Part shown: one piece after another, positions 27,633 through 36,338 of the stretch
Layout: every line of letters starts with the position of its first letter
How positions within the stretch are numbered: position 1 is the first letter of the stretch
Source: SAR202 cluster bacterium
Lineage (GTDB): Bacteria; Chloroflexota; Dehalococcoidia; Lucifugimonadales; Lucifugimonadaceae
Assembly (NCBI GenBank): GCA_009392285.1
Contig: VFGU01000005.1
Span: forward strand, 1 to 58,602
DNA length: 58,602 bases
Direction: 5' to 3'
Position numbers and translations under genes: made by a program
The notes under the pieces: generated by a model
The model's input: the letters and a program-made list of their open reading frames with translations, nothing else
What the model was told of the DNA's origin: nothing
Databases searched by the model: none

Positions 27633-29054
27633 TTAATTTTTGGACTTTGAAAGAAGGGCAAAGATTATTGAAATAAAATTGATTCCTAATAAAGTAAAAT
27701 ATGTATTCCTAAACCCATTCATAAATGCAAAAATTTGATTGGCATCATAATAATCTATTGAGGAAAAATCAGGATTCAAATTCAAGTTTATAAAAGACAA
27801 AGTAATTACGCTTGAAGCTATAGCTATAGAAGTTCCCATGGCTATTGTTCTAACAAGATTTATTAATGCAGAAACTGAACCATACATATACTTTGGAACT
27901 AACGAAACTGTTTGGCTCCCATTAGGAGATGCCCAAATCCCCATACCAAGACCATGAAAAACTAATATAGATATCAATAATAAATTTGAAGAATCTTTTG
28001 ATAATTGAGAAAAAATAATCCCAGCCAAAAAAATTATTATTAGTCCTAATAATATAAAAGGTTTTTCTCCAAATTTATCTGACAATCTTCCGCTTACACT
28101 TGCTGTTATTGCCATTCCAACTGCACCTGGAAAAATCAACAGTCCGGCTTGATCTGGAGGAATTCCTTTTACCATTTGAATATAAAATGGCATAAGAAAT
28201 AATGTGGAACTTCCTGCTAAAAATCCAAAAAGTCTAGTTCCCATTGAAAAAATAAATTTAGGGTCTTTTAATAAAATCGTGTCTAGAATCGGAGTATCTG
28301 CTTTTGATTCGACATAAATAAATAATGAGAAAAGTATAAATACTGCTAATACACTACCAATTATTAAAAAAGTAGACATCGACACAATGCTAAAGTTAAT
28401 TGAAAAAAGCAAAACGCTAAATGCAGCAGCTGATATCAAAGATCCAGTATAATCAAATTTTCCTGAATTTTTTTTTCTAGATGCATCTACAACATTTGGA
28501 TCTAAATAATAAAATCCTAAAATAAAGACCGGAACACTTAATATGAATTGAGTTAAAAAAACTGACTCCCATCCGAAATTAGAAACTAAAAAGCCCCCAA
28601 ATATTGGTCCTGAGATTGCAGCTAATCCTACTGTGGTTGTGTTTGCTCCTAATCCAGTGCCCCTTTCCTTATCTCCAAATATCATCATAACCATAGCCAA
28701 CCCCGTACTCATTCTCATAGCAGCACCAATTGAAACTATGATTCTTAAAAAAAGTAAAAATGAAAAGTTTTGAGAAAGAGAGCATAATAATGACCCAACG
28801 GCCATTATCACGACTCCAAATAAATAAAGTCTTTTCCTTCCTATCCTGTCTGACATATTTCCAGCCGGCAAAAGTATTGCAACAACTGTAATTGTGGAAA
28901 CTAAGGAGACCCATGCAGCTTTTGAAATATCTAAGGAAAAATCTTTTGAGATTTGCGGGAGAGCAATTCCTATCATGCTCCCATCTAAGACTGCAGAAAA
29001 AAGACCAATTGCAATTGCAGAAAATGGTAACCATTTTCTTTGATGGGTTTTCAT
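27633..29054 (-). CDS. MFS transporter, DHA2 (14-helix) family
   Basis: 473-aa membrane protein with the DHA2 signatures: AVLDGSMIGIALPQI in helix 1, the GNMSDRIGRKRLY loop between helices 2 and 3, LRIIVSIGAAM, and the antiporter motif region LAAISGPIFGGFLV. Fourteen hydrophobic segments are countable. The family exports drugs or metabolites by proton antiport; the substrate is unknown. The ATG overlaps the stop of the upstream lipoprotein gene (ATGA), so PhyH, lipoprotein and MFS form one minus-strand unit. Confidence 0.88.
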   Translation of the reverse strand: MKTHQRKWLPFSAIAIGLFSAVLDGSMIGIALPQISKDFSLDISKAAWVSLVSTITVVAILLPAGNMSDRIGRKRLYLFGVVIMAVGSLLCSLSQNFSFLLFLRIIVSIGAAMRMSTGLAMVMMIFGDKERGTGLGANTTTVGLAAISGPIFGGFLVSNFGWESVFLTQFILSVPVFILGFYYLDPNVVDASRKKNSGKFDYTGSLISAAAFSVLLFSINFSIVSMSTFLIIGSVLAVFILFSLFIYVESKADTPILDTILLKDPKFIFSMGTRLFGFLAGSSTLFLMPFYIQMVKGIPPDQAGLLIFPGAVGMAITASVSGRLSDKFGEKPFILLGLIIIFLAGIIFSQLSKDSSNLLLISILVFHGLGMGIWASPNGSQTVSLVPKYMYGSVSALINLVRTIAMGTSIAIASSVITLSFINLNLNPDFSSIDYYDANQIFAFMNGFRNTYFTLLGINFISIIFALLSKSKN

Positions 29055-29548
29055 TCTAATCTATCAGCTAAATCTTGACAGTTATTAATTAAATCTTGGC
29101 AAAGGATTACCGCATTCCCTGCTATTACGTAAGATTGGTAAGATACTCGATTATTTGTTGAGGTAATTATTCCTCCTTTAGAATTTGCATTTACTGCTCT
29201 ACCCACTGCAGCTTCTGCACTGTCTGCTCCAGAAGACAAAGCTTTTAAATGATTTTCATAAAATCTAATTTCTATATCCTTTCTATTATAAAACCCGTAC
29301 CAAATTTCTTTGGCATCAGGGGTGAGAGGTTTTCCTTCTTTATCTAAAGCATCTGTTATAAATGATTTCGATTTTTTCCATCCAGCATTTACAAAATCAT
29401 CAACAGAAAAAGACTTATCTTCTTTGGTGATTGAAAAATAAGAAAATTCTTCTGAAGATAAACTTACTTCATCTTCAGAGGTATTGCCTGAACTACAACT
29501 GAAAAATACCAATGAAAATATAAAAAATATAAATAGGTTTTTATGCAC
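29051..29548 (-). CDS. Small lipoprotein, new three-member family (copy A)
   Basis: Unrecognised 165-aa predicted lipoprotein. The signal peptide ends in a lipobox FFSC (Cys18), followed by a Ser/Glu-rich linker. The globular part has DDFVNAGWKKSKS, IWYGFYNRKDIEIRFYENH, a helix with repeated Ala, and the end SYVIAGNAVILC with a second Cys seven residues later. The same pattern occurs in the proteins at 49.5 and 56.3 kb. The start is GTG, overlapping the PhyH gene by 8 bp; the stop overlaps the MFS gene. The function is unknown. Confidence 0.8.
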   Translation of the reverse strand: MHKNLFIFFIFSLVFFSCSSGNTSEDEVSLSSEEFSYFSITKEDKSFSVDDFVNAGWKKSKSFITDALDKEGKPLTPDAKEIWYGFYNRKDIEIRFYENHLKALSSGADSAEAAVGRAVNANSKGGIITSTNNRVSYQSYVIAGNAVILCQDLINNCQDLADRLE

Positions 29549-30521
29549 AATCTACAGACTGATTAAAATTGAAATCTGTCATTCCATCTTGATTTATTTC
29601 GCTCATTTTTACTCTTGTTTCTTCCCATAAACTTTTCCATTTCTTTGCATCTCTAAACTCAGAAGATAAATTTTTCCTGCTTCTCGCAACAAATCCAGGG
29701 AAAACTTCTCTGCCAGTATCTTGGCCAGTGGGATTATATCTTAAATCAAAACTCCATCTTATGTTATCGCTCACGTTTGATAATGATGCATGAACAGTTT
29801 TTTTATTTAAGATAACCAAATCTCCTCTATTTAAAGGAACTGGAACTGCCCCTTCCTCATCAAACAAATGTTCAGGGATTTGAGTAAGACCTAGGTTTTT
29901 ATAATTTGCACAATGCCTCAAAATTTCTCCTTTGTGGCTACCAGGTACAACCTTTAAGGGCCCTGCCTCTACCGGTGCATCAAAAATAGGAAACCACACG
30001 GTTAGCATTTCTGTTTCCTGCGCCTTTTCATTAACAACTCCGGCATCTTGGTGATATGCAGTAGCGCCTATTATAGGTTGACCTATCTCATTCTTGGGTA
30101 GTAACTTTTCTGGTGGCTTTATTCTTACATGCTGAACAGGGTTAGAATATATCTCTGGCCCTATGATTGATTCGACTACATCTAGAATTTCCTCGCAAAC
30201 AAGAGATCTGAAAACAGCCTCTCCAAACCACATAGGAGTATCTTTTTTAACACCTTGGAAAGGTAATGAGAAGTCAAAATACTGCGCGTGTACCTCGCCT
30301 GTTTCTTGCATTACTCTCGTAATTCTTTCTCCGAAATTGAGTTGTTCATAACTTGAGGATAGTCTATTTTCTTTAACTAGATCTGAGCACAAATTGTCCA
30401 GCACAGAATGATATTCATCAATTATCGGGTCTAATATTTTCTGGGGATCAAAGACATTCTTAAGAGGCAAAAAACCAAATTCTTCAAAATAATCGAGTTG
30501 TTTTTCAGTTAATTTAGACAT
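29541..30521 (-). CDS. Phytanoyl-CoA dioxygenase (PhyH)-family oxygenase
   Basis: Fe(II)/2-oxoglutarate-dependent oxygenase, 326 aa. The metal triad is visible: HxD in AYHQDAG near residue 156 and the distal His in KTVHASLSN, followed by the 2-oxoglutarate Arg in SFDLRYNPTG. VEAGPLKVVPGSHKGEIL is characteristic. The family hydroxylates diverse small molecules; the substrate here is unknown. The gene heads a unit with a lipoprotein and an exporter-like MFS, and is divergent from an aminotransferase. Confidence 0.9.
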   Translation of the reverse strand: MSKLTEKQLDYFEEFGFLPLKNVFDPQKILDPIIDEYHSVLDNLCSDLVKENRLSSSYEQLNFGERITRVMQETGEVHAQYFDFSLPFQGVKKDTPMWFGEAVFRSLVCEEILDVVESIIGPEIYSNPVQHVRIKPPEKLLPKNEIGQPIIGATAYHQDAGVVNEKAQETEMLTVWFPIFDAPVEAGPLKVVPGSHKGEILRHCANYKNLGLTQIPEHLFDEEGAVPVPLNRGDLVILNKKTVHASLSNVSDNIRWSFDLRYNPTGQDTGREVFPGFVARSRKNLSSEFRDAKKWKSLWEETRVKMSEINQDGMTDFNFNQSVDCA

Positions 30522-30599
30522 TCTATTACTCTCTTAGTTTTTAAAAATATTAATTAAATTAAAATGAAAATTCAAATTATAAATTACCTAGGTATGTAG

Positions 30600-30611
30600 T
30601 ATTATTAAAAT
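30600..30611 (+). promoter_or_regulatory. -10 element for a probable leaderless mRNA
   Basis: TATTAT at 30600-30605 lies six bases before the ATG at 30612, and no Shine-Dalgarno is present. Transcription would start at or next to the A of the ATG. A TG dinucleotide lies a few bases upstream but not at the exact extended -10 position. Confidence 0.45.
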
Positions 30612-31979
30612 ATGAGCAATAAATATAAAAATAATTTTGCCGAATCTGCCAATAATCATATGTATATTGGGATGATTAATGAATCTAGTTTAGAAAAAGA
30701 AGGTGGCCCATTAATCGTAAAAAAGGCTGAGGGAATTTATCTTACCTCTTATGACGATGAAAAATATTTTGATGGGATAAGCGGAATGTATTTTAGGAAT
30801 GTTGGTCACGGAAGAGAAGAAATAGCTAAAGCAATATATGAACAATTAACAGATGTAAGCATGAATGTTTACGCAGCTACTACTCCAGTAGCAGTCAAGT
30901 TAGCAAAAAAAATTGCCGACATTACCCCAGGAAATCTTAACAAAACATTCTTCTGTCAAGGGGGGTCTGAGGCAAATGAATCAAGCCTAAAAATGGCCCA
31001 AGCATATCATGTAAGAAATGGAGAAAGAGGCAGATACAAAATAATTTCTAGAGACGGTTCTTATCACGGCTCGACATATCAAACTATGTGGTTAGGTGGT
31101 CATCCCGGATTTCCAAGAACTGATTACCACCCTGCCCCAACGAACCTGATTCATGTGGATCAACCAAATTACTACAGAAGGTCAATTAAAGATCAAAGTC
31201 CAGAAGAATTTGCCGAATATCTAGTTAAAGACATAGAAGAAAAAATTCTTTTTCATGGCCCTGACTCGATTTCTTGTTTTTTGGGAGAACCTGTTTCTCA
31301 ACCGCTAGGAGGAGTTGTGCCTCCAGATAATTATTGGCCTATGGTAAGAGAAGTGTGTGACAAATATGGAATTTTATTAATCTTTGATGAAGTTATTACA
31401 GGATTTGGAAGACTAGGAGAATGGTTTGGTTCTAATATAGTCAATACCACTCCTGATATTATGAGTTTTGCAAAAGGAGTCACAAGTGGATATTTTCCAC
31501 TAGGAGGATCTATATCTACTAAAAAAATATCAGACTCTTTTCTCGGGGAACCTAAAAAATCATGGTCTCATATGTATACATATTCGGCACACCCTGGAGG
31601 TGCAGCCGCAGGATTGAAAAATCTTGAAATTGTTGAAAGGGAGAATCTGGTTGAAAATGCTAAGAAGAGAGGTGAACAATTGTTCGAAAATCTCTCAGAA
31701 ATAAAAAACAAATACAAGATTGTAGGAGATAATAGAGGGGTAGGTCTTCTGCAAGGCTTGGAAATAGTAAAAAATGAGGAAACAAAAGAACATTTTGATT
31801 CCTCTCTTAATTTAAACCAAATCCTTACAGAAAAATTGAAAAATAGGGGAATTTGGATAAGGGTTCCTGCTTTTATTCTTCCAGTTGCCCCTGCTCTTAC
31901 CGTTACAAAAGATCAAGTAGATCAAATCTCTACTGCAATTGATGAGTCAATTGGTGAATTAGAAAAAGAGATTTCTTAA
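30612..31979 (+). CDS. Class III (omega) aminotransferase
   Basis: PLP enzyme of 455 aa that transfers an amino group between an omega-amine or amino acid and a 2-oxo acid. Family marks are DGISGMYFRNVGHGR, FFCQGGSEANESSLKMA, DGSYHGSTYQT, LLIFDEVITGFGRLGEWF, and the PLP lysine in MSFAKGVTSGYFPLGG near residue 290. The amine substrate cannot be read off. The stop TTAA is shared with the convergent pgsA. Confidence 0.9.
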   Translation: MSNKYKNNFAESANNHMYIGMINESSLEKEGGPLIVKKAEGIYLTSYDDEKYFDGISGMYFRNVGHGREEIAKAIYEQLTDVSMNVYAATTPVAVKLAKKIADITPGNLNKTFFCQGGSEANESSLKMAQAYHVRNGERGRYKIISRDGSYHGSTYQTMWLGGHPGFPRTDYHPAPTNLIHVDQPNYYRRSIKDQSPEEFAEYLVKDIEEKILFHGPDSISCFLGEPVSQPLGGVVPPDNYWPMVREVCDKYGILLIFDEVITGFGRLGEWFGSNIVNTTPDIMSFAKGVTSGYFPLGGSISTKKISDSFLGEPKKSWSHMYTYSAHPGGAAAGLKNLEIVERENLVENAKKRGEQLFENLSEIKNKYKIVGDNRGVGLLQGLEIVKNEETKEHFDSSLNLNQILTEKLKNRGIWIRVPAFILPVAPALTVTKDQVDQISTAIDESIGELEKEIS

Positions 31980-32548
31980 CGCAAAAAAGAATAACTTTCT
32001 TTTAGATATTTAAAAGCTGATATAACTCCTATAGTTGCTCCAATTAATAAAACAATTAAAGAGAATTCATGGAAATATCTCCATATAAGCAAAGTAGAAT
32101 CTTTAACTAACGGAGCTCCAACTACTAAACTTATTCCGCTCATTTGAATTATTGTTTTTACCTTTCCTAAGGCAGAGACTTCAACTAATTGACCTTTTTC
32201 TGATGTAGCCATCCATTCTCTTAATGACATTATTAATATTTCTCTAGATATAATCACCATAGAGATAATAAATAAAGCATTAGAATCTCTGTTAAATACT
32301 AAAGATATCAGTACTAGAAAAACCAAAAATTTATCAGCAATAGGGTCAAGAAATGCTCCAAATTTAGAAGGGTTTTCCTGTCTTCTTGCAATAGCACCAT
32401 CTAGGGCATCACTCAGTGATCCAATAACAAATAAGATAACTGAAAGTAACACGAAAAAATTAGAATCATAACATAATAACCAGGCGACTATTCCAGCTAA
32501 TATGAATCTAGTAAATGTAATTATTGTTGGAAGATTTTTTATACTCAT
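31976..32548 (-). CDS. pgsA: CDP-diacylglycerol-glycerol-3-phosphate 3-phosphatidyltransferase
   Basis: Makes phosphatidylglycerol phosphate from CDP-DAG at the membrane. The CDP-alcohol phosphotransferase signature is complete: DALDGAIARRQENPSKFGAF followed by LDPIADK, i.e. D-x2-DG-x2-AR-x8-G-x3-D-x3-D. It has about five membrane helices and 190 aa. PgsA is the best match because of TITRFILAG near the start and the length; other CDP-alcohol transferases are possible. It is the last gene of a minus-strand run from the enolase-superfamily gene. Confidence 0.9.
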   Translation of the reverse strand: MSIKNLPTIITFTRFILAGIVAWLLCYDSNFFVLLSVILFVIGSLSDALDGAIARRQENPSKFGAFLDPIADKFLVFLVLISLVFNRDSNALFIISMVIISREILIMSLREWMATSEKGQLVEVSALGKVKTIIQMSGISLVVGAPLVKDSTLLIWRYFHEFSLIVLLIGATIGVISAFKYLKESYSFLR

Positions 32549-32559
32549 TAAGTAAATAC

Positions 32560-33261
32560 CTAGTCCATGTCGACAGGCAGTCCTTTTAAATGTCCTTTTT
32601 TATGCATAATTTTCCACTCATCCAAAAATATTTTATTCCACTTATCTGTATATGTATTCTTTAGCATCTCCTGAAAAACTGGCCAAAAAACTATTATACC
32701 ATCTGCTCCATCTTTCAAAGCAGAATGTGCCACATCCACAGACCTAACAAGTGCGGCAGTAATTTTTGGTCTCTCGGCCCAATCTCTAAATGTATCCACA
32801 CAATCTTTAACTAACTTAGATGGGCTTACCCCTATTTCCTTCATAGGTTCGCAAAATGGAAGGATATGATCGGCTCCTGCTTGAGCTACAGATACTGCTT
32901 GGTTTAATGAAAAAACAGTTGTGCAGAATGTTTCAATTCCTTCTTTTTTAAGAAATGAAAAAGCATCTAATGCAATTTCACTGCAAGGAATTTTTAAAAT
33001 TATTTGATCTGACATCTTTGTAAATACTTCACCAACATCTAGAAGTTCTTGAGTTGATTCTCCGTCTATTTCTATTGCAATTTTTTTATCAGTTATTTCA
33101 AGATATTTCTTTGTGAGATTTATCAATGATCCATATTTTTCAGTCAATTCCCTCTGAACAACTGTATTTGTAACGATTCCTTTGACACCAGAACCCATCC
33201 ATCTAACAAGATCCTCTGGATCTCCAGCTAGCCATATATCAGGGCTTCTTCCTTCATTCAT
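32560..33261 (-). CDS. Transaldolase-family protein
   Basis: TIM-barrel aldolase of the transaldolase/fructose-6-phosphate-aldolase class, 233 aa. The Schiff-base lysine region is QIILKIPCS near residue 92. The N-terminal IWLAGDPEDLVRWMGSGVKG matches the DxAxxxxI(K/R)xxxxxGxxxGVTTNP strand in a diverged form (VTNTVV). CTTVFSLNQAVSVAQAGADHI and the C-terminal helix agree. It may act on a sugar phosphate or a non-phosphorylated aldol substrate. AGGAG precedes the ATG. The gene shares a run with the enolase-superfamily enzyme. Confidence 0.8.
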   Translation of the reverse strand: MNEGRSPDIWLAGDPEDLVRWMGSGVKGIVTNTVVQRELTEKYGSLINLTKKYLEITDKKIAIEIDGESTQELLDVGEVFTKMSDQIILKIPCSEIALDAFSFLKKEGIETFCTTVFSLNQAVSVAQAGADHILPFCEPMKEIGVSPSKLVKDCVDTFRDWAERPKITAALVRSVDVAHSALKDGADGIIVFWPVFQEMLKNTYTDKWNKIFLDEWKIMHKKGHLKGLPVDMD

Positions 33262-33273
33262 GTAATTAATCTC

Positions 33274-33492
33274 CTAGTTATTTGGTTTATCCCAACCAGA
33301 TCTTCCTCCGCATCTGAGGCATCTTCTAACTGAAAAAATTTCTTCAATATCCCCTTCTTCTGCAACATAATCTAAAATTACTCTTAAAGCTTTCGATCTA
33401 TCTGCAAGTTTATACTTACTAGCCAAATATTCGAGCATATCCGTCATATCTTCTTGTATGCTAAATACTTCTTCTTTCTTAATGCCAGCCAT
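33274..33492 (-). CDS. Small ribbon-helix-helix-like protein with CxxC
   Basis: 72 aa, cytoplasmic. The N-terminal half (EEVFSIQEDMTDMLEYLASK, then YKLADRSKALRVILDY) looks like an extended RHH fold: a strand followed by two helices, the second beginning RSKALR. The C-terminus carries RRCLRCGGRSGW, so a metal site formed by two CxxC of a dimer is possible. It could be a small DNA-binding regulator of the adjacent transaldolase or enolase-superfamily genes. No family name assigned. Confidence 0.65.
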   Translation of the reverse strand: MAGIKKEEVFSIQEDMTDMLEYLASKYKLADRSKALRVILDYVAEEGDIEEIFSVRRCLRCGGRSGWDKPNN

Positions 33493-33546
33493 AGAATTTA
33501 TCTCATATAATTTCGTTCAAGTTAAAGGTTAACTTTTAATTATTTA

Positions 33547-34716
33547 TTAATCTACCCTATATCTCTTAACTGCATCCTCATTAATTTCAATTCCAAGCCC
33601 ACTTCTAGTTGGCAATTGTATGAGCCCATCCGTAAAATCAAATCCCTCTATGGCTAATTCGCGCCTAAGTGTTTCGTGGCACAATTGTGGCGGTAAATAC
33701 TCAATAAATTTACATGAAGGAGTATTGAAAGCAAAATGGGCTGTTGCACTAATGGAAATAGAAGTTTTCCAACAATGAGGAACAATTATTCTTCTATTTT
33801 TATCAACAATATCTGAAACCTTCTTGGCCTCTGTCAGCCCTCCTACCCTTCCTATGTCAGGCTGAGCCACATCTACATTACCTCTTTCTATTAAATCTTT
33901 AAATTCATGAACAGTGCTAAGCCATTCGCCAGCAGCAATTTTCATAGGAGCTTCATCATGCATTCTTGCATAATCATCAAGATTATCTGTCCAAACTGGA
34001 GTTTCTAAAAAATAAATATTAAATTCCTCCCAATCTTTCACTGTTCTAAGAGCCTGCTCAGCAGTTTCCCATTTATACTGAACATCTACCATAAGTTCTA
34101 TATCAGGACCCAAAGCTTTCCTGACAGCCTCAATAACTTTAGTATGCTTATCATCATCTTCATTCATTCCATTGTGAGAATATGGTCCATTCATAGTAAC
34201 TTCTGACTTTACTGCTTTAAATCCTAAATTCTTTGCTTTTTCTGCCCACTCTACTAACGAGTCTCTATACTCTTCAAAACTAGTACCTAAAGGCTGAAGT
34301 GAGGCATAAGGAGTTATAGTTTCATGAACATTGCCCCCTAATAATTCAAAAATAGGCTTATTCTCAAATTTTCCTTTAATGTCCCACAAAGCCATATCAA
34401 TTGCGCCAATTGCATTTACCCCTGCGCCTCTTCTCCCAGTCATTGCTGTTCCAACGTAAAGTGAGTTCCAGCAGTCATCTATATTTAAGGGATTTTTTCC
34501 AATTAAAATATCTTTCATAGATTGGTCCATCGTGTGAGTTCCAGGTGATTGTATTAAAGCTTTGATAACCCAAGGATTTGTATCTGTTTCTCCATAACCA
34601 GTTATTCCTTCATCTGTCTCAATGATTACCAAAACTGTATCTTGGGCAGATGATGTAAGAGAAACGTCAGCATTATCTGCAACTAATACATATGTCTTTA
34701 TATCTGTAATTTTCAT
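33547..34716 (-). CDS. Enolase-superfamily (mandelate racemase/muconate lactonizing-like) enzyme
   Basis: Probable sugar-acid dehydratase, 389 aa. The N-terminal capping domain (MKITDIKTYVLVADN) is followed by a barrel. Metal ligands are Asp in LMVDVQYKW, Glu in YFLETPVW, and Glu in KIAAGEWLS. DIGRVGGLTEAKKV and the catalytic His in VPHCWKTSISISA fit the MR/mannonate-galactarate dehydratase groups. The second-strand base region reads AVKSEVTMNG, i.e. KxE and not the usual KxK. The ATG lies 29 bp from the divergent YaaA gene. Confidence 0.87.
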   Translation of the reverse strand: MKITDIKTYVLVADNADVSLTSSAQDTVLVIIETDEGITGYGETDTNPWVIKALIQSPGTHTMDQSMKDILIGKNPLNIDDCWNSLYVGTAMTGRRGAGVNAIGAIDMALWDIKGKFENKPIFELLGGNVHETITPYASLQPLGTSFEEYRDSLVEWAEKAKNLGFKAVKSEVTMNGPYSHNGMNEDDDKHTKVIEAVRKALGPDIELMVDVQYKWETAEQALRTVKDWEEFNIYFLETPVWTDNLDDYARMHDEAPMKIAAGEWLSTVHEFKDLIERGNVDVAQPDIGRVGGLTEAKKVSDIVDKNRRIIVPHCWKTSISISATAHFAFNTPSCKFIEYLPPQLCHETLRRELAIEGFDFTDGLIQLPTRSGLGIEINEDAVKRYRVD

Positions 34717-34728
34717 ATGTAAAATATA
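34717..34728 (-). promoter_or_regulatory. -10 element for a probable leaderless mRNA (enolase-superfamily gene)
   Basis: On the minus strand TATATT (34728-34723) is six bases from the ATG at 34716, with no purine-rich ribosome site between. This matches the spacing seen at several other genes in the window. Confidence 0.4.
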
Positions 34729-34745
34729 TTATTAATGAGGACAAA

Positions 34746-35441
34746 ATGAAAATTTTAATACCGCCAAGTGAAGGAAAGTCAGAAGAAAATACTACGTCTA
34801 TAAAGTTTGAGGATACTAATTATAAATTTACTAATGAAATAAAAGGTGTTCTTAACAATTTGTCAGATTATGATACTTCAAATTTACAAAAAATATACGG
34901 TACATCAATTGAAAAATCAAAAGATTTACATATTAAAAATTTAAGAATTTTTGAATCAGAATGCTCCCCTGCGATGAATAGATACACTGGAGTTGTATAC
35001 AATAATCTAAATCCATTAAATTTAGATAATAATTCCTTAGAATTTTTAAACGAAAATTTCTTAATTACTAGTGCTCTGCTCGGTTTGGTTTCTCCAAATG
35101 AATTGATACCTTTTTATAAATTAAAGATGAATGTCTTGAAGCTTTTCGATTATTGGAAACCTATATTTACCAACTTTTTAAAAAACGAAGATTTGATTAT
35201 AGACTTACTTCCCGAAATTCATAGAAAATCATATGAATCAAAAAAGGTCTTAAAAATAAATTTTTTGTTTATAAAAAATGGAGAAAAAATTTCTTCTGGT
35301 CACAATGGTAAAGCAATAAAAGGTCAATATCTAAGATACCTAGTAGAAAATCAAATTTCAACTGAAAAAGGATTTAAAAGTTTCAAGGAAGATGATTTTG
35401 AGTGGAGCGAAAAAGACCAAGGATATATTAAAGAAGTTTAA
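34746..35441 (+). CDS. yaaA: YaaA-family peroxide stress protein (UPF0246)
   Basis: 231 aa, beginning MKILIPPSEGKS, the diagnostic opening of the family. Other marks are MNRYTGVVYNNL, LLGLVSPNELIPFYKLKMNV, and the C-terminal SSGHNGKAIKGQYLRYLVEN. In E. coli YaaA lowers free iron and protects DNA from peroxide damage; a similar role here is inference. GAGGA precedes the ATG. The gene is co-directional with two lipoproteins. Confidence 0.88.
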   Translation: MKILIPPSEGKSEENTTSIKFEDTNYKFTNEIKGVLNNLSDYDTSNLQKIYGTSIEKSKDLHIKNLRIFESECSPAMNRYTGVVYNNLNPLNLDNNSLEFLNENFLITSALLGLVSPNELIPFYKLKMNVLKLFDYWKPIFTNFLKNEDLIIDLLPEIHRKSYESKKVLKINFLFIKNGEKISSGHNGKAIKGQYLRYLVENQISTEKGFKSFKEDDFEWSEKDQGYIKEV

Positions 35442-35465
35442 CTTTCTCCTTATTACCAAATTCGT

Positions 35466-35474
35466 TGATAAAAT
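35466..35474 (+). promoter_or_regulatory. Extended -10 for a probable leaderless mRNA
   Basis: TGA-TAAAAT at 35466-35474 (TGn plus hexamer) lies six bases before the ATG at 35481; there is no Shine-Dalgarno. The spacing places the transcript start on or beside the start codon. Confidence 0.45.
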
Positions 35475-35480
35475 AACTAC

Positions 35481-36338
35481 ATGAGTAGAAATTTATTTTT
35501 TATATTTTTAACTATAATCTTAATGATAATTGGATGTTCTCAAAATAATTTAACCACCAATACATTTACTTCCTCAGTAAATGGACAAGAAATCTATTTC
35601 AGAGAGTATGGTAATAACAATAATCCAGAAATATTGTTTATTCATGGTTTAATGGGTAGCTCAACTTCTTTCACTAATGTTGCGAAGGGCATCTCAACTG
35701 AATTTAATGTCACTTTAATAGACTTGCCAGGGCATGGAAATTCAGGTCTTGAAATTGATTTCAGCATAGACAAATTAACCGAATTAGTAGATGAATTTAT
35801 AAATAAAAAGTATACAAAACCAGTAACTTTAGTTGGGTATTCATTAGGCGGAACTATTGCAAATGCTATTTCAGAAAAATCCAATAACAAAGTAAATTCA
35901 TATGTATTAATAGATCCATGGTTTAGTAATAATACAAGTACTGATTCCTTGGCATTTAATTTTCTTTCTGTAATTGAAAAAAATGCAAAAAATTCTTGGG
36001 CAACAAATAATGACTCTATCAATTATGTTAAGAAAATGAATCCTGATTTATCAGAAGATCAGATTAATATTATATCAAATAATAGATTTGATTATGATAT
36101 AAAAATTTGGGATTCATCAGTACAAAAAGGCACCCTCATAAGAAATTTAAATGTTCCTTCAAAGTCACCGTTACTTTTAATAAAACCTGCTGCAAGTCTA
36201 ATTAAAGAATCACAAATCAAAAAATTATCCAAAAACTTCTTAAACCTAAAAGTACAAGCAATCCCAGATACAACGCACATGATTATATTCGAAGAGCCAG
36301 AATCTATTAGCAACCTTATAAAGGATTTTATAAAATGA
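35481..36338 (+). CDS. Alpha/beta-hydrolase lipoprotein
   Basis: 285 aa, predicted to be lipid-anchored: a signal peptide ends at MIIGC (Cys19). The mature part is an alpha/beta hydrolase with the oxyanion region FIHGLMGSST, the nucleophile elbow GYSLGGT, and a C-terminal catalytic His candidate in IPDTTHMIIF. It should act outside the membrane on an unknown ester or lactone. It overlaps the cupredoxin gene by 4 bp (ATGA), so the two are coupled. Confidence 0.85.
   Translation: MSRNLFFIFLTIILMIIGCSQNNLTTNTFTSSVNGQEIYFREYGNNNNPEILFIHGLMGSSTSFTNVAKGISTEFNVTLIDLPGHGNSGLEIDFSIDKLTELVDEFINKKYTKPVTLVGYSLGGTIANAISEKSNNKVNSYVLIDPWFSNNTSTDSLAFNFLSVIEKNAKNSWATNNDSINYVKKMNPDLSEDQINIISNNRFDYDIKIWDSSVQKGTLIRNLNVPSKSPLLLIKPAASLIKESQIKKLSKNFLNLKVQAIPDTTHMIIFEEPESISNLIKDFIK

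Noticed and set aside
28669-29034. 121-codon frame overlapping the MFS gene on the same strand
   Set aside because: It lies in another frame within a clear 14-helix transporter and has no recognisable features of its own.
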